A DNA stretch of 64,000 bases from Globodera rostochiensis (Eukaryota; Nematoda; Chromadorea; Rhabditida; Heteroderidae): contig JAEVLN010000003.1 of assembly GCA_018350325.1 (NCBI GenBank), positions 4,716,105-4,780,104 of the forward strand, read 5' to 3'. The position numbers and the translations under genes were made by a program. Below are positions 45,378 through 56,439 of this stretch, piece after piece (position 1 is the first letter of the stretch; every line of letters begins with the position of its first letter). Below the pieces are notes generated by a model. It was not told the DNA's origin, did no database searches, and saw only the letters and a list, made by a program, of their open reading frames with translations.

Positions 45378-48300
45378 CTAAACTTTTGGCTCAAAACAAT
45401 AACAATCAGCCGTCGACGACGGCACAACACGCTGAAGCTGCTGCAACTGGTGGCGCAGCTCAGCGGGCAACGGAAACGCATCTGACAGCTCCAACCACGG
45501 CGCAATCGGACCTGCAACCAATTTAGGTTCTTTTCGGTTATGAAAAAAAAAATTTTTTTTTTCAAAGTTGGTAAATAGTTGTTTCTAGGGGTTTTCGGAG
45601 TCGTAGAACCCAAACGACGAATTCAAACCTCTAACCCGAACTCGAACAAATTTTCAAAAAATTTTTTGTTTTCGCATTTTTTCATTACATTTTATTTTTT
45701 ATTTGCATTGTGCAGAATAAAGAATGTCAGCTTAGTGGCATAATTCAACGATGTTTTGCAAAATAAAAATATTCTGAAAATTTTCGAATTCAGGTCCGGG
45801 TTCGAAATGGGGGGTCGGACTCCGATTCTACGACCCCAATTACAACCTAGAAACACTTAAAAACACATTTTTGTTGGATAGAATGTTGGGAGGAGGGGGG
45901 GGGGGGGCTGAACTTGCTCACCTTCCATGACACTGTGATGGTCCACGTCAGAAGCAGGGCCGGAGGAGTTCAGGAACGGATTGCAAATGGTGATCGGGCA
46001 TCGCCAGCCCTTCTTCTCGTACAACTGTCTCAGCGCATGCTTTGGGATACGCTCCTGGAATGGAATACAGGAAAAATGAGTTAGTATTTTATTAATGAAA
46101 CGACAAAAAAAATTTTCTAACAAAACCTTATGCTCGACAATCAAAAAAAATGAAGAAAAATCTGGCACATTCATTTGAAAACCCCAAAATTTTATAGGGG
46201 ACCCGTTGAGCCCGAAATGTGGCAAAATTCGTCGGCACACCTCCAGGCCAGGGACGTAGCCAGGGGGGGGGGAATTCCCCCCCCCCCCCCCCCCGAAATG
46301 AAATTTGAAGAAAAAAAAAACAAGAGGGGGGACCCTGTTTTACACTTTTACAACTTTTTGATCAATTTTCTTAACAAATTGCCACCAAAAATCAAAAAAA
46401 TTTTCCCGGCGGCGCCTATCGGCACCGCCGGACCTCTCCTGGCGCTCAAATGGAAATGACATCTGAGCGCGGCGCTCAGATGGATCAATTCCCCCCTACG
46501 AAATTTTTTTCTAGCTACGTCCCTGCTCCAGGCACATATCAAAATAAGGAAAAAACAAAACGCCGCACCAACAACGGCTTCATCTTCTGCTTGCTGCTGC
46601 TACTCTGCCCCTCATCTGCCGCCGTCGTCATCGGCAACGACTGCTGGAGTTTCTGCTGCGGCTGTTGTTGTCCCTCTCCCTCATCCGCACCAGCATTCGC
46701 AACAACAACTTCAGCGGCATGATTTTGCTGCTGCAACAACTTCTGCTGGTGCTCCTGCTCCAGCTTCGGCTCGTCGGCATTTGCTGTGTCCAACTCGATG
46801 GACACCTGTTATATTTTTATTACAAAATTAATTAATAAATTTAAAATCCAAATTTTTGAATTCATTTTAAAATACGTGTAACTATAACCTCACCTCCATC
46901 TCTTCAGTACTGGTGTCGCGTGAGCCCTGCACAACACGACATTGCTGTTGCTGCTGAAGCTTCTGGTTCCGCTGCTTCTGTGCTAAGCGATGAGTGGTAG
47001 AGGAAACACGCTGCAACATAAACAAACATTTAAATGCCGGCAAATTCGAAATTTTACTTTTTTTTCGCCTTTCTAAAGACCGAATATTTTGATCAAATAC
47101 TTCAAATGAGAAAATTTCGAAGCGAATTTAGCTCCACCCCAAACGTTTATAAATTGGGCAAAAATCTGCGGGGTTTTGGACCAATTTTCTTAACAATTCC
47201 ATCAAAAAATGTTGGCGGCGGCGCCGACCCCCTCCCCCCATCCCGCATGCCGGACTTATCCGGCGCCAAAAAGTCCGAAATCCGGCATCCGGTTACATCC
47301 CTTTTGTGCACGGGTGCCCGAGCCGGGTGGGTGTACTCGTTTTTGACAATTCTACCCAACTCGGGCATTTGATATCCGACGCGCAGGTACACGTTGAAAA
47401 ACAACGACACACCTTTGCCTTCTTCCTGCCCGATGCGGCGGTCGTGGCCTGCTGCTGTGACTGTTGTTGTTGGTTGAGCTGCATGGCCGTGGCGGACGAC
47501 GCGGCAGCGGCGGCGGCGGCCAACTTGGCCTTCTCCTTCTTGCGTCCCACTGCGGTGGAGGCGGCGGCGGCAACAGCGACGGTGGTGCTTCTGCTGCTCT
47601 TCTGCGGTTGGAACTCCAGCATAATGTCCTCCACCGCTTTGAACCCAAAATAGCCTGGAAGAGAATGGTCAAGCAAATGAAAATGACCAGCTACGCCTGA
47701 CCAACCCAGAAAAGCATTTTAAAAAAGTGAGGGAAAAACGGAGTGGTGGCCGGTTTTCTCCGAAGGGGGGGGGGCTCGGGTTTAAATGTGAGAGGTAGGG
47801 GGGTAAAGGGTAGCCAGAGAAGGGAAGCACAGCCCCCCCCTTCCGAAATCTAAATTTTCAGAATATTCTAAGCGACGCCTAACGGCACCGCTACTACCCC
47901 CCCCCCCCCCCCCCCCTCCCACGACCCAACTTAAAAAACCGTCGATAAAAATTAACCAACTCAGCAAAACAATAAGCTATAAGTTCGCAAATTTGACCAA
48001 AACAGCATAAGTTCCTTTGAAAAATGACCAATACATCACTAAAAAATCGGTTTTTTTTTGAACACCCCCCCAGCCTCATAGTCAGAATTTCCTGCCCCTG
48101 GGGTCCAAAGACGTGGCCGTCTTCGGGAACATTTTGGTCAATGCCCGGCGCAGTAAATAACAGAATTGACCGACCGCCTCGAACCCCATTTTTATTCCCC
48201 CTGCTCCAATATAAAAAACACCCCGTAAATGCCATCACACACCGTCCAGTTCCTGCACAAAAATGTCAGTGCCCTTCTCCTTCCTCGTTGTTTTTTTGTT

Positions 48301-51296
48301 CAACTTTCTGGGCAAGTTTCCCATAGGGGACGAACGATTATGCTGCTGATGGTACTGTTGTTGGTTGGCATTGGCATTTGGAATATATTCCGACGAGCGA
48401 TGGTAATTGCTGTAGTTGTTGGTCGTCGTGGACAAAAGCTGAGCAAAGAAAAAGCAATCTCAGTTACATTTAAAATAAATGTTATGAATTTTAGTAATAA
48501 TTTAATTTATAGTCCAAAACACCTGCAACCGCTGCTGTTGATTGTGGGAATGGAACCGCTCCAGCTGGTTGTCCAACTGATCGACCAGCTCCCGGTTGTC
48601 CTCCTCTGCCTCCAAGACTCCGCCGCAGCTGCTGCCACCGCCGCCGCCACCATCACAGAGAATTCTGCCGTTGCCATCAACCAAAATGCCATCGGCTAAA
48701 GGGAAAAGCAAATTTTTATCAAAAAAAAGTTTATTCAAAATTAACAACAAATGCGAGGGGTAATCTGAACCAAACGCTATCATCATCTGCTGCACATGAC
48801 AGCGGTCACCACCAGTCCCGGGCTAAAACCCGAAAAAACAATTTTAAAATGCCCACCCGGAAAGGCCAACAAGTCAAAAAAATTTAAAAATTAAGCATGC
48901 CCTTTTGGGGTACCCAGAAAAAAATCACTCGGGTCCGGGTCCAAAGATCGATTTTTCGACCCCTAATTACACACATTGCTTGCTGTGTGTGTACATGTAA
49001 AACCCAAATTTAAAAAAAAAACAACAAGAAACTGAAAACAAAAACCCCCCCCCTCCAACCGTTGATGCTGAGCTTTGGACGCGCGCCGCCGCCATTCGTG
49101 CTGCTGCTGTTGTACGTGTTCGTCCCGATGGTGGCCAAGGTGGAGGAGGACGTTGTCGTCATTGTTGTCGTCGTGTTCGTGCCGCCGTCATTGGTGTTTT
49201 TGGAATTGTTGTGATGAGCAGCGGATGGTGGCGAGTTGCGAAACGGCGTGTACAGCTGGTAATTGTCCTAAATTTTTGAATTTAAATTAAAAAATTATCA
49301 ATTTTTGTCAGTCACCAATTTAAAAAAACAACAAAAAAATGCCAAAAAAAAAATGGAACATTTTTGAATAAATTTATGATTTATGGCAAACAAAAACCAA
49401 GAAAAAAGGTCGTCCATCACCGCCACCAAATGCGTTGTTGTTGCGATGCATCGTTTGTTGAGCCAAAACGCTACTGGCACCTAAAAATAAAATTTTAAAA
49501 AAAAATTCAAAAAAAATAAAAATAATCATTCACCCGAAGAAATTGTTGCATTTTTAGAACATTTACCACACACACACTGATTTAAAACAAAAAAAACCAA
49601 TTTGGAAACAAACTTAGGAATAATTAATGTGCAATTATTGTTTAATTTTTTAGAGAAAAAATTGTTACTCAAAAACAGTTAACAAATATTTGCTACAATT
49701 CTAAATTCAAAAAATTATGTATAAAAGGCATAAAATTTGAATGTTGCTTTAGGTAAAACAGATTTAAACTCAAATTTTGAGTTCAATGAATTTCGATCAA
49801 AAGAAAAAAATTAGGTAAAACCAAATCAGAACTCTTTTTAACTCGGTTATGAGCCACGAAGCCCGGTAAATAAAAAAATCAGTAGAAAAATCGTGTTTAG
49901 ACACTGCTCTTCAAATAATTTTGTAAGTAAAAAAAAGAGATTTTTAAGAAAAATTATTCGACCAAATATTCTAAAATCGATTCGAATTCAGTTTTAAAGT
50001 TGGCAAAATGATTGAAAACGGGTTCCCAGTTTAAGTTTTACAAACCCAAAACTCCCTAAAATTTTGCCTTTTTTCAAAAAAAAAAACATGGAGGTGGAAG
50101 GGGGGGGGGGGAAGGCCCCGAGAAAGGCATTATTTTAATAAAAATAAATATTTTTACAATGTTGTTGTTCAAACGCCGCCGGCACAACGCCGCCATTTTC
50201 GGTGTCTCGGCGCAACTGCCCCACCGGCGCGATGTCCGCCTCGGCGGGCGAGTCGCGCAAAAGTGTCAATTTGTCCCCGGACACAATCACTTGGGCCGGC
50301 ATTTCGGCCAACAACGCTTTGTCATCCTGTGAACAGAAACAAAACAAAAACAAAAAAAATGGGTTTTTAGCAAATGTAAATTTTTTGATTGCGAGGCCTG
50401 CTCCTAAAAATGTTTTTTTAAACAAAATCAAAATTACCTCAATGAGCGCATATCGGTGCCAAGCACTGCCTTCTGAAATTTTTGTTTTTTAAAAAAAAAT
50501 ATTTGCATTTTTTGTCCTAATGAGAAACTATACTATGATAAAAAAAGTTTCAAAAAATTCCCCTTTCAAAACGGAAAATCGACAAAAAAAAAAAATCTCA
50601 ACAATTTGGATCGAAGGTTTGTTTTAAAGCGGTTGAGAAACATTTTGTAAGTAGAAATTTTATTGAAAAAACTGAACCAAAATGATTTTTCGTTTTTAGA
50701 TTAGAAATATACTAAAATTTTAACGATTCTCTTTTTCGAAACTGAAAACATTTATTCAACAATTAGTCCAAAACTCACTCGTTTTTATCGAATTTGGTTT
50801 TTGGGTTGTCTCCGGAAATTTTCCAAATTTATTCCTCTTTCCGTTGTTTGTACTTTTTGGTTATGTCGCCAATACGAGCCCCCAAAATTTTGGTAATTTA
50901 TGTCTTTCATTGGTTTTGAATTTTTTTTTTTTAAATAGTGTCAGACCTCTATTTTTTATCCAATTCTTAATGCGAATTCAAAATGTTTTCAAAAAACAAT
51001 TTTTCCGAAAAATCAAAGAAGATGATGTGAAACGATGAATCTAATGTTATATTCGTGATCGACGACCTCGAAAAACCCCCCGAGTATTTTTCAGTTTGCA
51101 TAAAAAACTTAATTTTTTTTTTTTAAAAAATTCAGGACCAATGAAAGACATTTTTTTGTTAAAATTGCCTTGCCGCTTTATGTTTCCTATACAAAAACCT
51201 GAGTCGCAATTTATTCGGTTGGGAATAACCAAAATTTTTCGATTCGCGCGGAGCAATTCCTTTGCCCCCGGGGGGCCCGAAGGTCCGCTTTGGCAT
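45378..51296 (-). CDS. Thirteen-exon low-complexity (Q/T/N/A/G-rich) protein, probably nuclear
   Basis: Exons in transcription order are 51296-51230, 50472-50438, 50326-50158, 49480-49398, 49267-49060, 48695-48523, 48438-48243, 47654-47413, 47359-47297, 47010-46894, 46805-46557, 46054-45922 and 45511-45378. All junction phases agree and give 622 residues. It starts MPKRTFGPPGGKGIAPRE. Ordered blocks are WHRYALIEDDKALLAEMPAQV, a Thr/Asn/Ser-rich stretch, a Gly-rich stretch with ELVDQLDNQLERF, YFGFKAVEDIMLEFQPQ, an Ala-rich KKEKAKLAAAAAAA helix, poly-Gln runs, and a C-terminal globular-looking block RIPKHALRQLYEKKGWRCP to WLELSDAFPLP. Basic clusters (RKKEKAK, KKTTRKEKG) suggest nuclear location. 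No known domain is recognised; a transcription or chromatin cofactor is a guess. The join 47413/47359 is uncertain because a more protein-like frame (VYLRVGYQMPE) lies inside the assumed intron. Confidence 0.6.
46249..46525. mobile_element. hAT-like MITE in intron, with GC-rich palindrome inside
   Basis: The termini CAGGGACGTAGC and GCTACGTCCCTG are inverted. CTCCAGGC at 46241-46248 and 46526-46533 is a perfect 8-bp target duplication. The 277-bp body has G10 and C18 runs next to each other (46263-46294) and a copy of the GC-rich palindrome (46407-46430). It lies in the intron between the exons ending 46557 and starting 46054 of the minus-strand gene. A related end (AAGGACGTAGCCAGGGG) is at 12177. 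Confidence 0.9.
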
Positions 51297-51299
51297 TTT

Positions 51300-53027
51300 C
51301 AGTTAAAGACCACAAAAAATGCCATAAAATTTAATAAAAATTCAAACCTCGTTTGGTGTCCATGTGAAATGACGAAGAAAAACCAAAGAAAAAAAACAGT
51401 TAAAGGGAGTATATTTTTTTTTGTTGATTTTTTCTTATGATAAAAAGTTGGTGTGAAAGTCACACGGCAATTGTGGATGAATTATGTCGGCAATTGAAGA
51501 GAATAAATAATAATATAACAGACCTAAAGAATTGTGGAGATATTTTTGTTAAATTTGAATTCCGAAGGTCGTCAAAATGGAGAAAATAAATGCCTAATGC
51601 ATATGCCAAATCATAAAAAAAATATGGGATGACAAATGAAAGCAAAAAAAAAAAATGTAAAAAAAAATGGGGGAAGCGATTGTGACGCAATTTAGTAAAT
51701 TCACACATGATTAAGAAGAAATAGCATTATGAAATTGTGATATCAGTTTTCTTCTCACAATCGTTAATGAACATTAATATAAAGATCAAAATTTAAACAT
51801 AAATTAACGGGAAAAATATCGATCTTTGTGGCGTGCAACGATCCCTAATCGCAAAAAACTCTGATTGTAGGTAAAAGAAAATACACAATTTTGTAGGAGT
51901 ATTCGGGGGTGTAGAATCCGAATTTGACCTCCATTTCGACCAATTCCGAACCCCGGACTCGAATTCGAACATTTTTCTGAAAATTCAAAAATCAATCTTT
52001 TCGAATTCGGTTCCGGGGGTTCAAAATAGGTCGAAACTAATGGCAGATTCGGATTTTACACCCCACGAATACGCCCAAAGAAACACCTTTTTTGACTTTG
52101 AAACCACATTTTTATTTTTTTGAAAATTTTTGAGGCACCATCTTTATATTACCGGGATCCCCAAGGACACTTAAATTTTAACGATTTGAGACCCTCCAAA
52201 TAAGGACAAATATTATATGTAAATAAGGACAGATAGACAACCCACCGCACCACGTCTTTTTGTTTGTACACCCATAAATTGTAAATAGTCAATTCGAAAA
52301 AGCGCATAAAAAGATTCCATTCTCGAGTTATGTGCCCCGCGTTATCAGCGCTTCAAATCGTCCGCTCAAAAAATGTTCTTTAAATTGCCGCCTTCAGCAA
52401 AAAAGAAAAGTCAATAATCGATAAACATAAATAATGTTTGGAGGCAAGTAAAAGCGTCGTCAATTATGGGGTTGAAAGGTCGGCGGGTAGCACAAATCGG
52501 ACAAAATGTCCGCTAGCGTGGACAACGACAAACGGTCCGGCAGGCAAAAGCAAAATCGGACAAATGTGCCGTAGTAGACTAACGAACGACAAACTTTAAA
52601 CATCAAAAGCAACCATCTAATTTCATAAAATTAGATGTAAAAGTTGATAAATTTATTAAAATAAAAATAACAACTCATGCTTTGGGTGGTTTTTGAATTT
52701 TATTTATTAAAAGAACACACACACTCATGTAGAAATTTATGACGGAACTCGCAAAAAATAAATATTGTTGAGAAAGTGAGCGTTTGTGTGATTAATCTTC
52801 CATCTTCTTACATATTCCCCCCCCCCTCCAATCCAATTTAATGGGCAAAGGGACAAAAAACAAAAATCATCATTTACACAAAATTGAGTGATTGATGTGG
52901 ATGATGCGTCCGTCGTACAATTTTACTTATACATTCTTCCCATTCACCCTCGTGGACACACGCAATAAGAAGGAAAAAAGAATGTGACGAGTTGAGAGGG
53001 TAGAGGGAAGCCGTACGCGGACAAAAG
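51300..53027. other. Gene-free upstream region
   Basis: This is the 5' flank of the minus-strand gene. 51885-52085 holds an inverted pair (GTAGAATCCGAATTTGACC / ATTCGGATTTTACACCCC), a relative of the 'gtagaatccgaatccga' block of the 3550-6379 element. 52490-52570 has GGACAAAATGTCC palindromes. No exons found. Confidence 0.5.
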
Positions 53028-53865
53028 GTCCCCGTTTAAAAGGTGCCATGGACAAAAGGTCCCCGTTTAAAAGGTGCCATGGACAAAAGGTCCCCGTTCA
53101 AAAGGTGCCATGGACAAAAGGTCCCCGGTGCCATGGACAAAAGGTCCCCGGTACCATGGACAAAAGTTCCCGGTGCGTTCAAAAGGTGCCATGGACAAAA
53201 GGTCCCCGGTGCCATGGACAAAAGGTCCCCGGTACCATGGACAAAAGTTCCCGGTGCGTTCAAAAGGTGCCATGGACAAAAGGTCCCCGTTCAAAGTTGC
53301 CATGGACAAAAGGTCCCCGTTCAAAAGGTGCCATGGACAAAAGGTCCCCGGTGCCATGGACAAAAGGTCCCAGGTACCATGGACAAAAGTTCCCGGTGCG
53401 CTCGAAAGGTGCCATGGACAAAAGGTCCCCGTTCAAAGTTGCCATGGACAAAAGGTCCCCGTTCAAAAGGTGCCATGGACAAAAGGTCCCCGGTGCCATG
53501 GACAAAAGGTCCCCGGTACCATGGACAAAAGTTCCCGGTGCGTTCAAAAGGTGCCATGGACAAAAGGTCCCCGTTCAAAGTTGCCATGGACAAAAGGCCC
53601 CCGTTCAAAGGTGCCATGGACAAAAGGCCCCGTTCAAAAGGTGCCATGGACAAAAGGTCCCCGTTCAAAGTTGCCATGGACAAAAGGTCCCCGTTCAAAG
53701 TTGCCATGGACAAAAGGCCCCGTTCAAAAGGTGCCATGGACAAAAGGCCCAGTTCAAAAGGTGCCATGGACAAAAGGCCCAGTTCAAAAGGTGCCATGGA
53801 CAAAAGGCCCAGTTCAAAAGGTGCCATGGACAAAAGGCCCAGTTCAAAAGGTCCTATGAAAAAAT
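53028..53865 (+). repeat. 31-bp satellite (GGTGCCATGGACAAAAGGTCCCCG type)
   Basis: About 27-30 head-to-tail units built from CCATGGACAAAAGG followed by TCCCCGTTCAAAAGGTG, TCCCCGGTG or CCCAGTTCAAAAGGTG run for 840 bp, with higher-order grouping of variants. Both strands are open in several frames because the unit has no stop codon, so the 260-330-codon frames are artefacts. The array ends at about 53850 with a diverged unit. Downstream GGACATTTTGTCCG (53899) is a small palindrome of related sequence. Confidence 0.95.
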
Positions 53866-55340
53866 GTCCCCAATGGAAATCGTTCATTTGTCCCCTACGG
53901 ACATTTTGTCCGTGGTACCTTTTGATAGCGTGCCGAGGGAAGCAAAGGGTAGCGCAAAAATAAATTTCAAAATTTGTAAAATTGACATAAAAAAGGTTAA
54001 AAAAATTGAAAATAGGAAAGGAAAGGAAATATAGTGAGTGGCTGTTTTCTTAACAAATATCATTAAAATGTCCAAAAAATTTCCCGGACATCCTCAACTC
54101 TTATACGTAAACCAGTTTTTTCTCTGAAATTCCGAAGCAAAATTCATAATAATTTTGCTAAAATTTTGCTGAAATTTCTTTAACAAAATTAAGTCAAAAA
54201 TTTTTCTCGGCGGCGCCTATCGGCACCGCCGACCCCCACCCCCTAAGTAAAGCAGAATCTCAAAAAAATGATATGATAAAATTGAAGTTAAAGACAATGC
54301 GGAAGATATTTTTGAATAACAAATTTTTTTTTTGTTTTACCATTGAACATTACAAAAAAAAATTTCTCTCTTGAAAAGTCCCGGTTGGTCCCGGAACCGG
54401 TCCCCGGTTTTTCTGGTCCCGGTAAGTCCCGGTCCCGGTTTTTCCAAAAAGTCCCGGTCCCGGTTTTTCCAAAAAGTCCCGGTCCCGGTTTTTCCAAAAA
54501 GTCCCGGTCCCGTGCAACCCTACCCTAAAGTTTAACCACTAGGCGATGTTCAAATTTGAAATATATCCTTGAAAACCAATTTAAGAAAATCGTCTTAATA
54601 AATTTTCCTTCAGCAGTCAAAATTATGTCCAAAAAACCATATCCTTATCCGTTCGTATCCGGATATCCATGCACATGCCTTTATCATTAAGTTAAAGCTT
54701 TGCGATTGGACAATGCTTTAAAAAAGTTATGGCCAAAAAAGTGGAAAACTCCAAAAATGGCCATTTTTGGAGGTTTTCTGGCCATAACCTTTTTCATAAT
54801 TATCAGATCGCTTAGCTTTTGAAGTACCGTAATTACGAGCATCCCTGATTCAAAGCCGTCGAACCCCGTTTCTCTAGAATGAATGAATGAATATGGGGGA
54901 GGGGCCTCACAAAGGGAGAGCCCCAAAGTGTCCGCGGAGTTTCGGGATGAAACTTGGCACAGAGATAGATCACCCCCACATTTCTATCACAAAGTGACAT
55001 TCATTTTTGCTAAGGAGGCCTGGGGAACGAGATATAGGCCCTCAAAGTTTTTGAATTTCATTTAACGACAAAAGACTACAAGCACTCAAGTGCTGGTGTG
55101 GCCTGCTGGTTGTGTTCTCAATTGCCTTTTTGTCTGTGAAAGTTCGAATCCTCTTCGATTCAACAATTTTTTTTTCTTCATTTTTTTAACCAAATAATAA
55201 ATCATAAAAATAATGATCAACCAAAAATGTTATTCAAATCTATTTTTCGATTATAGCTTTCGGAGGTCGGGCATTTTTGCTGTACATAGTTTTTTTTTGT
55301 TTTGTTGGCACATAACAGAAAAAAAACCTAGAAAAGTGCC
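53866..55340. other. Repeat-rich spacer
   Basis: It contains the GC-rich palindrome (54208-54232), tandem GTCCCGGTCCCGGTTTTTCCAAAAA units (about four, 54400-54515) and a 'gttatggccaaaaaagtgg' inverted pair (54725-54800). A degenerate tRNA-like stretch lies at 55090-55160 (box B AAGTTCGAATCC). No intact gene. Confidence 0.5.
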
Positions 55341-55500
55341 GGATAAGAACAAAGTTGGCGTGGACGAGAAGATGGAGCAGGACGACGAATGGCTTTCGGG
55401 ACAGTGCCAACGGCGGAAATGAAAGCGACTCAACCGCCAGTGACGACATTCCACCGGAAGATGGCACGATTGCACCAAAAAAATGTGATCATCATTTTTT
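55325..55500 (+). pseudogene. Acidic coding fragment with a frame break
   Basis: One frame reads DEKMEQDDEWLS. A second frame then continues DSANGGNESDSTASDD and PPEDGTIAPKK up to about 55490, so about one base is missing or gained near 55395. A second copy of the first part (DEKMEQYDEWLSD) lies at 55790-55830. It looks like a decayed, partly duplicated exon of an unknown gene. Confidence 0.35.
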
Positions 55501-55638
55501 ATTATCGCTTGAAAATCAGGGAACTCATCTTCGAGAAAATATGGCAACCGGCTCCAAAATAGTGGCATTTTTATGACAGTAGTTTTGAGGAGTTTTTTTC
55601 GAAAAACCAATTTTTTTTGAAAATTCTGCTTCACTTCT

Positions 55639-55641
<3 letters not shown>

Positions 55642-55669
<28 letters not shown>

Positions 55670-55694
55670 TCGGCGGTGCCGATAGGCGCCGCCG
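55642..55694 (-). repeat. G28 run next to a GC-rich palindrome copy
   Basis: Twenty-eight G residues (55642-55669) are followed directly by the inverted-orientation copy of the dispersed palindrome (55670-55694). This matches the usual arrangement in which the palindrome is followed by a C run on its own strand (for example 6865-6903). Confidence 0.85.
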
Positions 55695-55832
55695 AAATTT
55701 TTTACTTGAATGTTAAGAGATTTTCAAGTTCAAATTTTTAAAAATACTGTATTTTTTTAAATAGATCCCTGTTGAAAATGTTTGTTTTGGCGTGGACGAG
55801 AAGATGGAGCAGTACGACGAATGGCTTTCGGA

Positions 55833-56150
55833 TGGGAGAGGGAGTAATTCTAGGACTCATATCAAAAAATGGAACGGCTCCGATCAGTTTGAACCAATTT
55901 ATTGCACTTCAAAATCCTCAAAAAGTGCCCTCTGGGGACTAAATCGATTTTTTCAAATCGATCTGATCCTATCCATTTTTTAATATATGGGAGAGGGAGT
56001 AATTCTAGGACTCATATCAAAAAATGGAACGGCTCCGATCAGTTTGAACCAATTTATTGCACTTCAAAATCCTCAAAAAGTGCCCTCTGGGGACTAAATC
56101 GATTTTTTCAAATCGATCTGATCCTATCCATTTTTTAATATATGGGAGAG
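55833..56150 (+). repeat. 155-bp tandem duplication
   Basis: GGGAGAGGGAGTAATTCTAG begins at 55834 and again at 55989, and a third partial copy starts at 56144. The two full units are virtually identical over 155 bp, so the duplication is recent. Open frames inside are not gene-like. Confidence 0.93.
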
Positions 56151-56439
56151 GGAGTTGTAAATCCTCTAATACGATAACGGGTAAAAAAAGTGTAGAATAT
56201 ACGGAAAAGGCCGATGAAAATCTAAAATCGGATTATGGTCGGATCAGTTAAGAATGATCATAACAAGCCGATTCGGGACCATGATGACCTTTTACTGTTA
56301 TGTATTAATAGGACGGGGGAAATTTTTTTTTCAATTTCAGGAATTAAATGCATATATTCATTGGAACCAACCTGGCCTGGGTATGCTAGTGAATGTTCAA
56401 CATCAAAAACCGTTTTAATTTGACTAATTCGTATTTAGC

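Noticed and set aside
45317..45526. Plus-strand frame with a signal-peptide-like start (MMMVNWCCCWVLSYLLS)
   Set aside because: It is antisense to the last exon of the minus-strand gene, whose frame joins the preceding exon in exact phase.
48051..48204. Possible exon (APGIDQNVPEDGHVFGPQG) in the minus-strand gene
   Set aside because: Its only donor gives phase 2, which does not fit the next exon, whereas the exon ending 48243 joins 47654 directly in phase. It could still be an alternative exon.
48771..48789. 19-bp micro-exon between 49060 and 48695
   Set aside because: It has acceptor and donor consensus, but the exon before it ends in phase 1 and joins the exon at 48695 directly; including it breaks the frame.
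53043..54034. Long open frames (260-328 codons) on the plus strand and 188 on the minus strand
   Set aside because: They are translations of a stop-free 31-bp satellite, open in several frames at once; there is no codon bias or domain.
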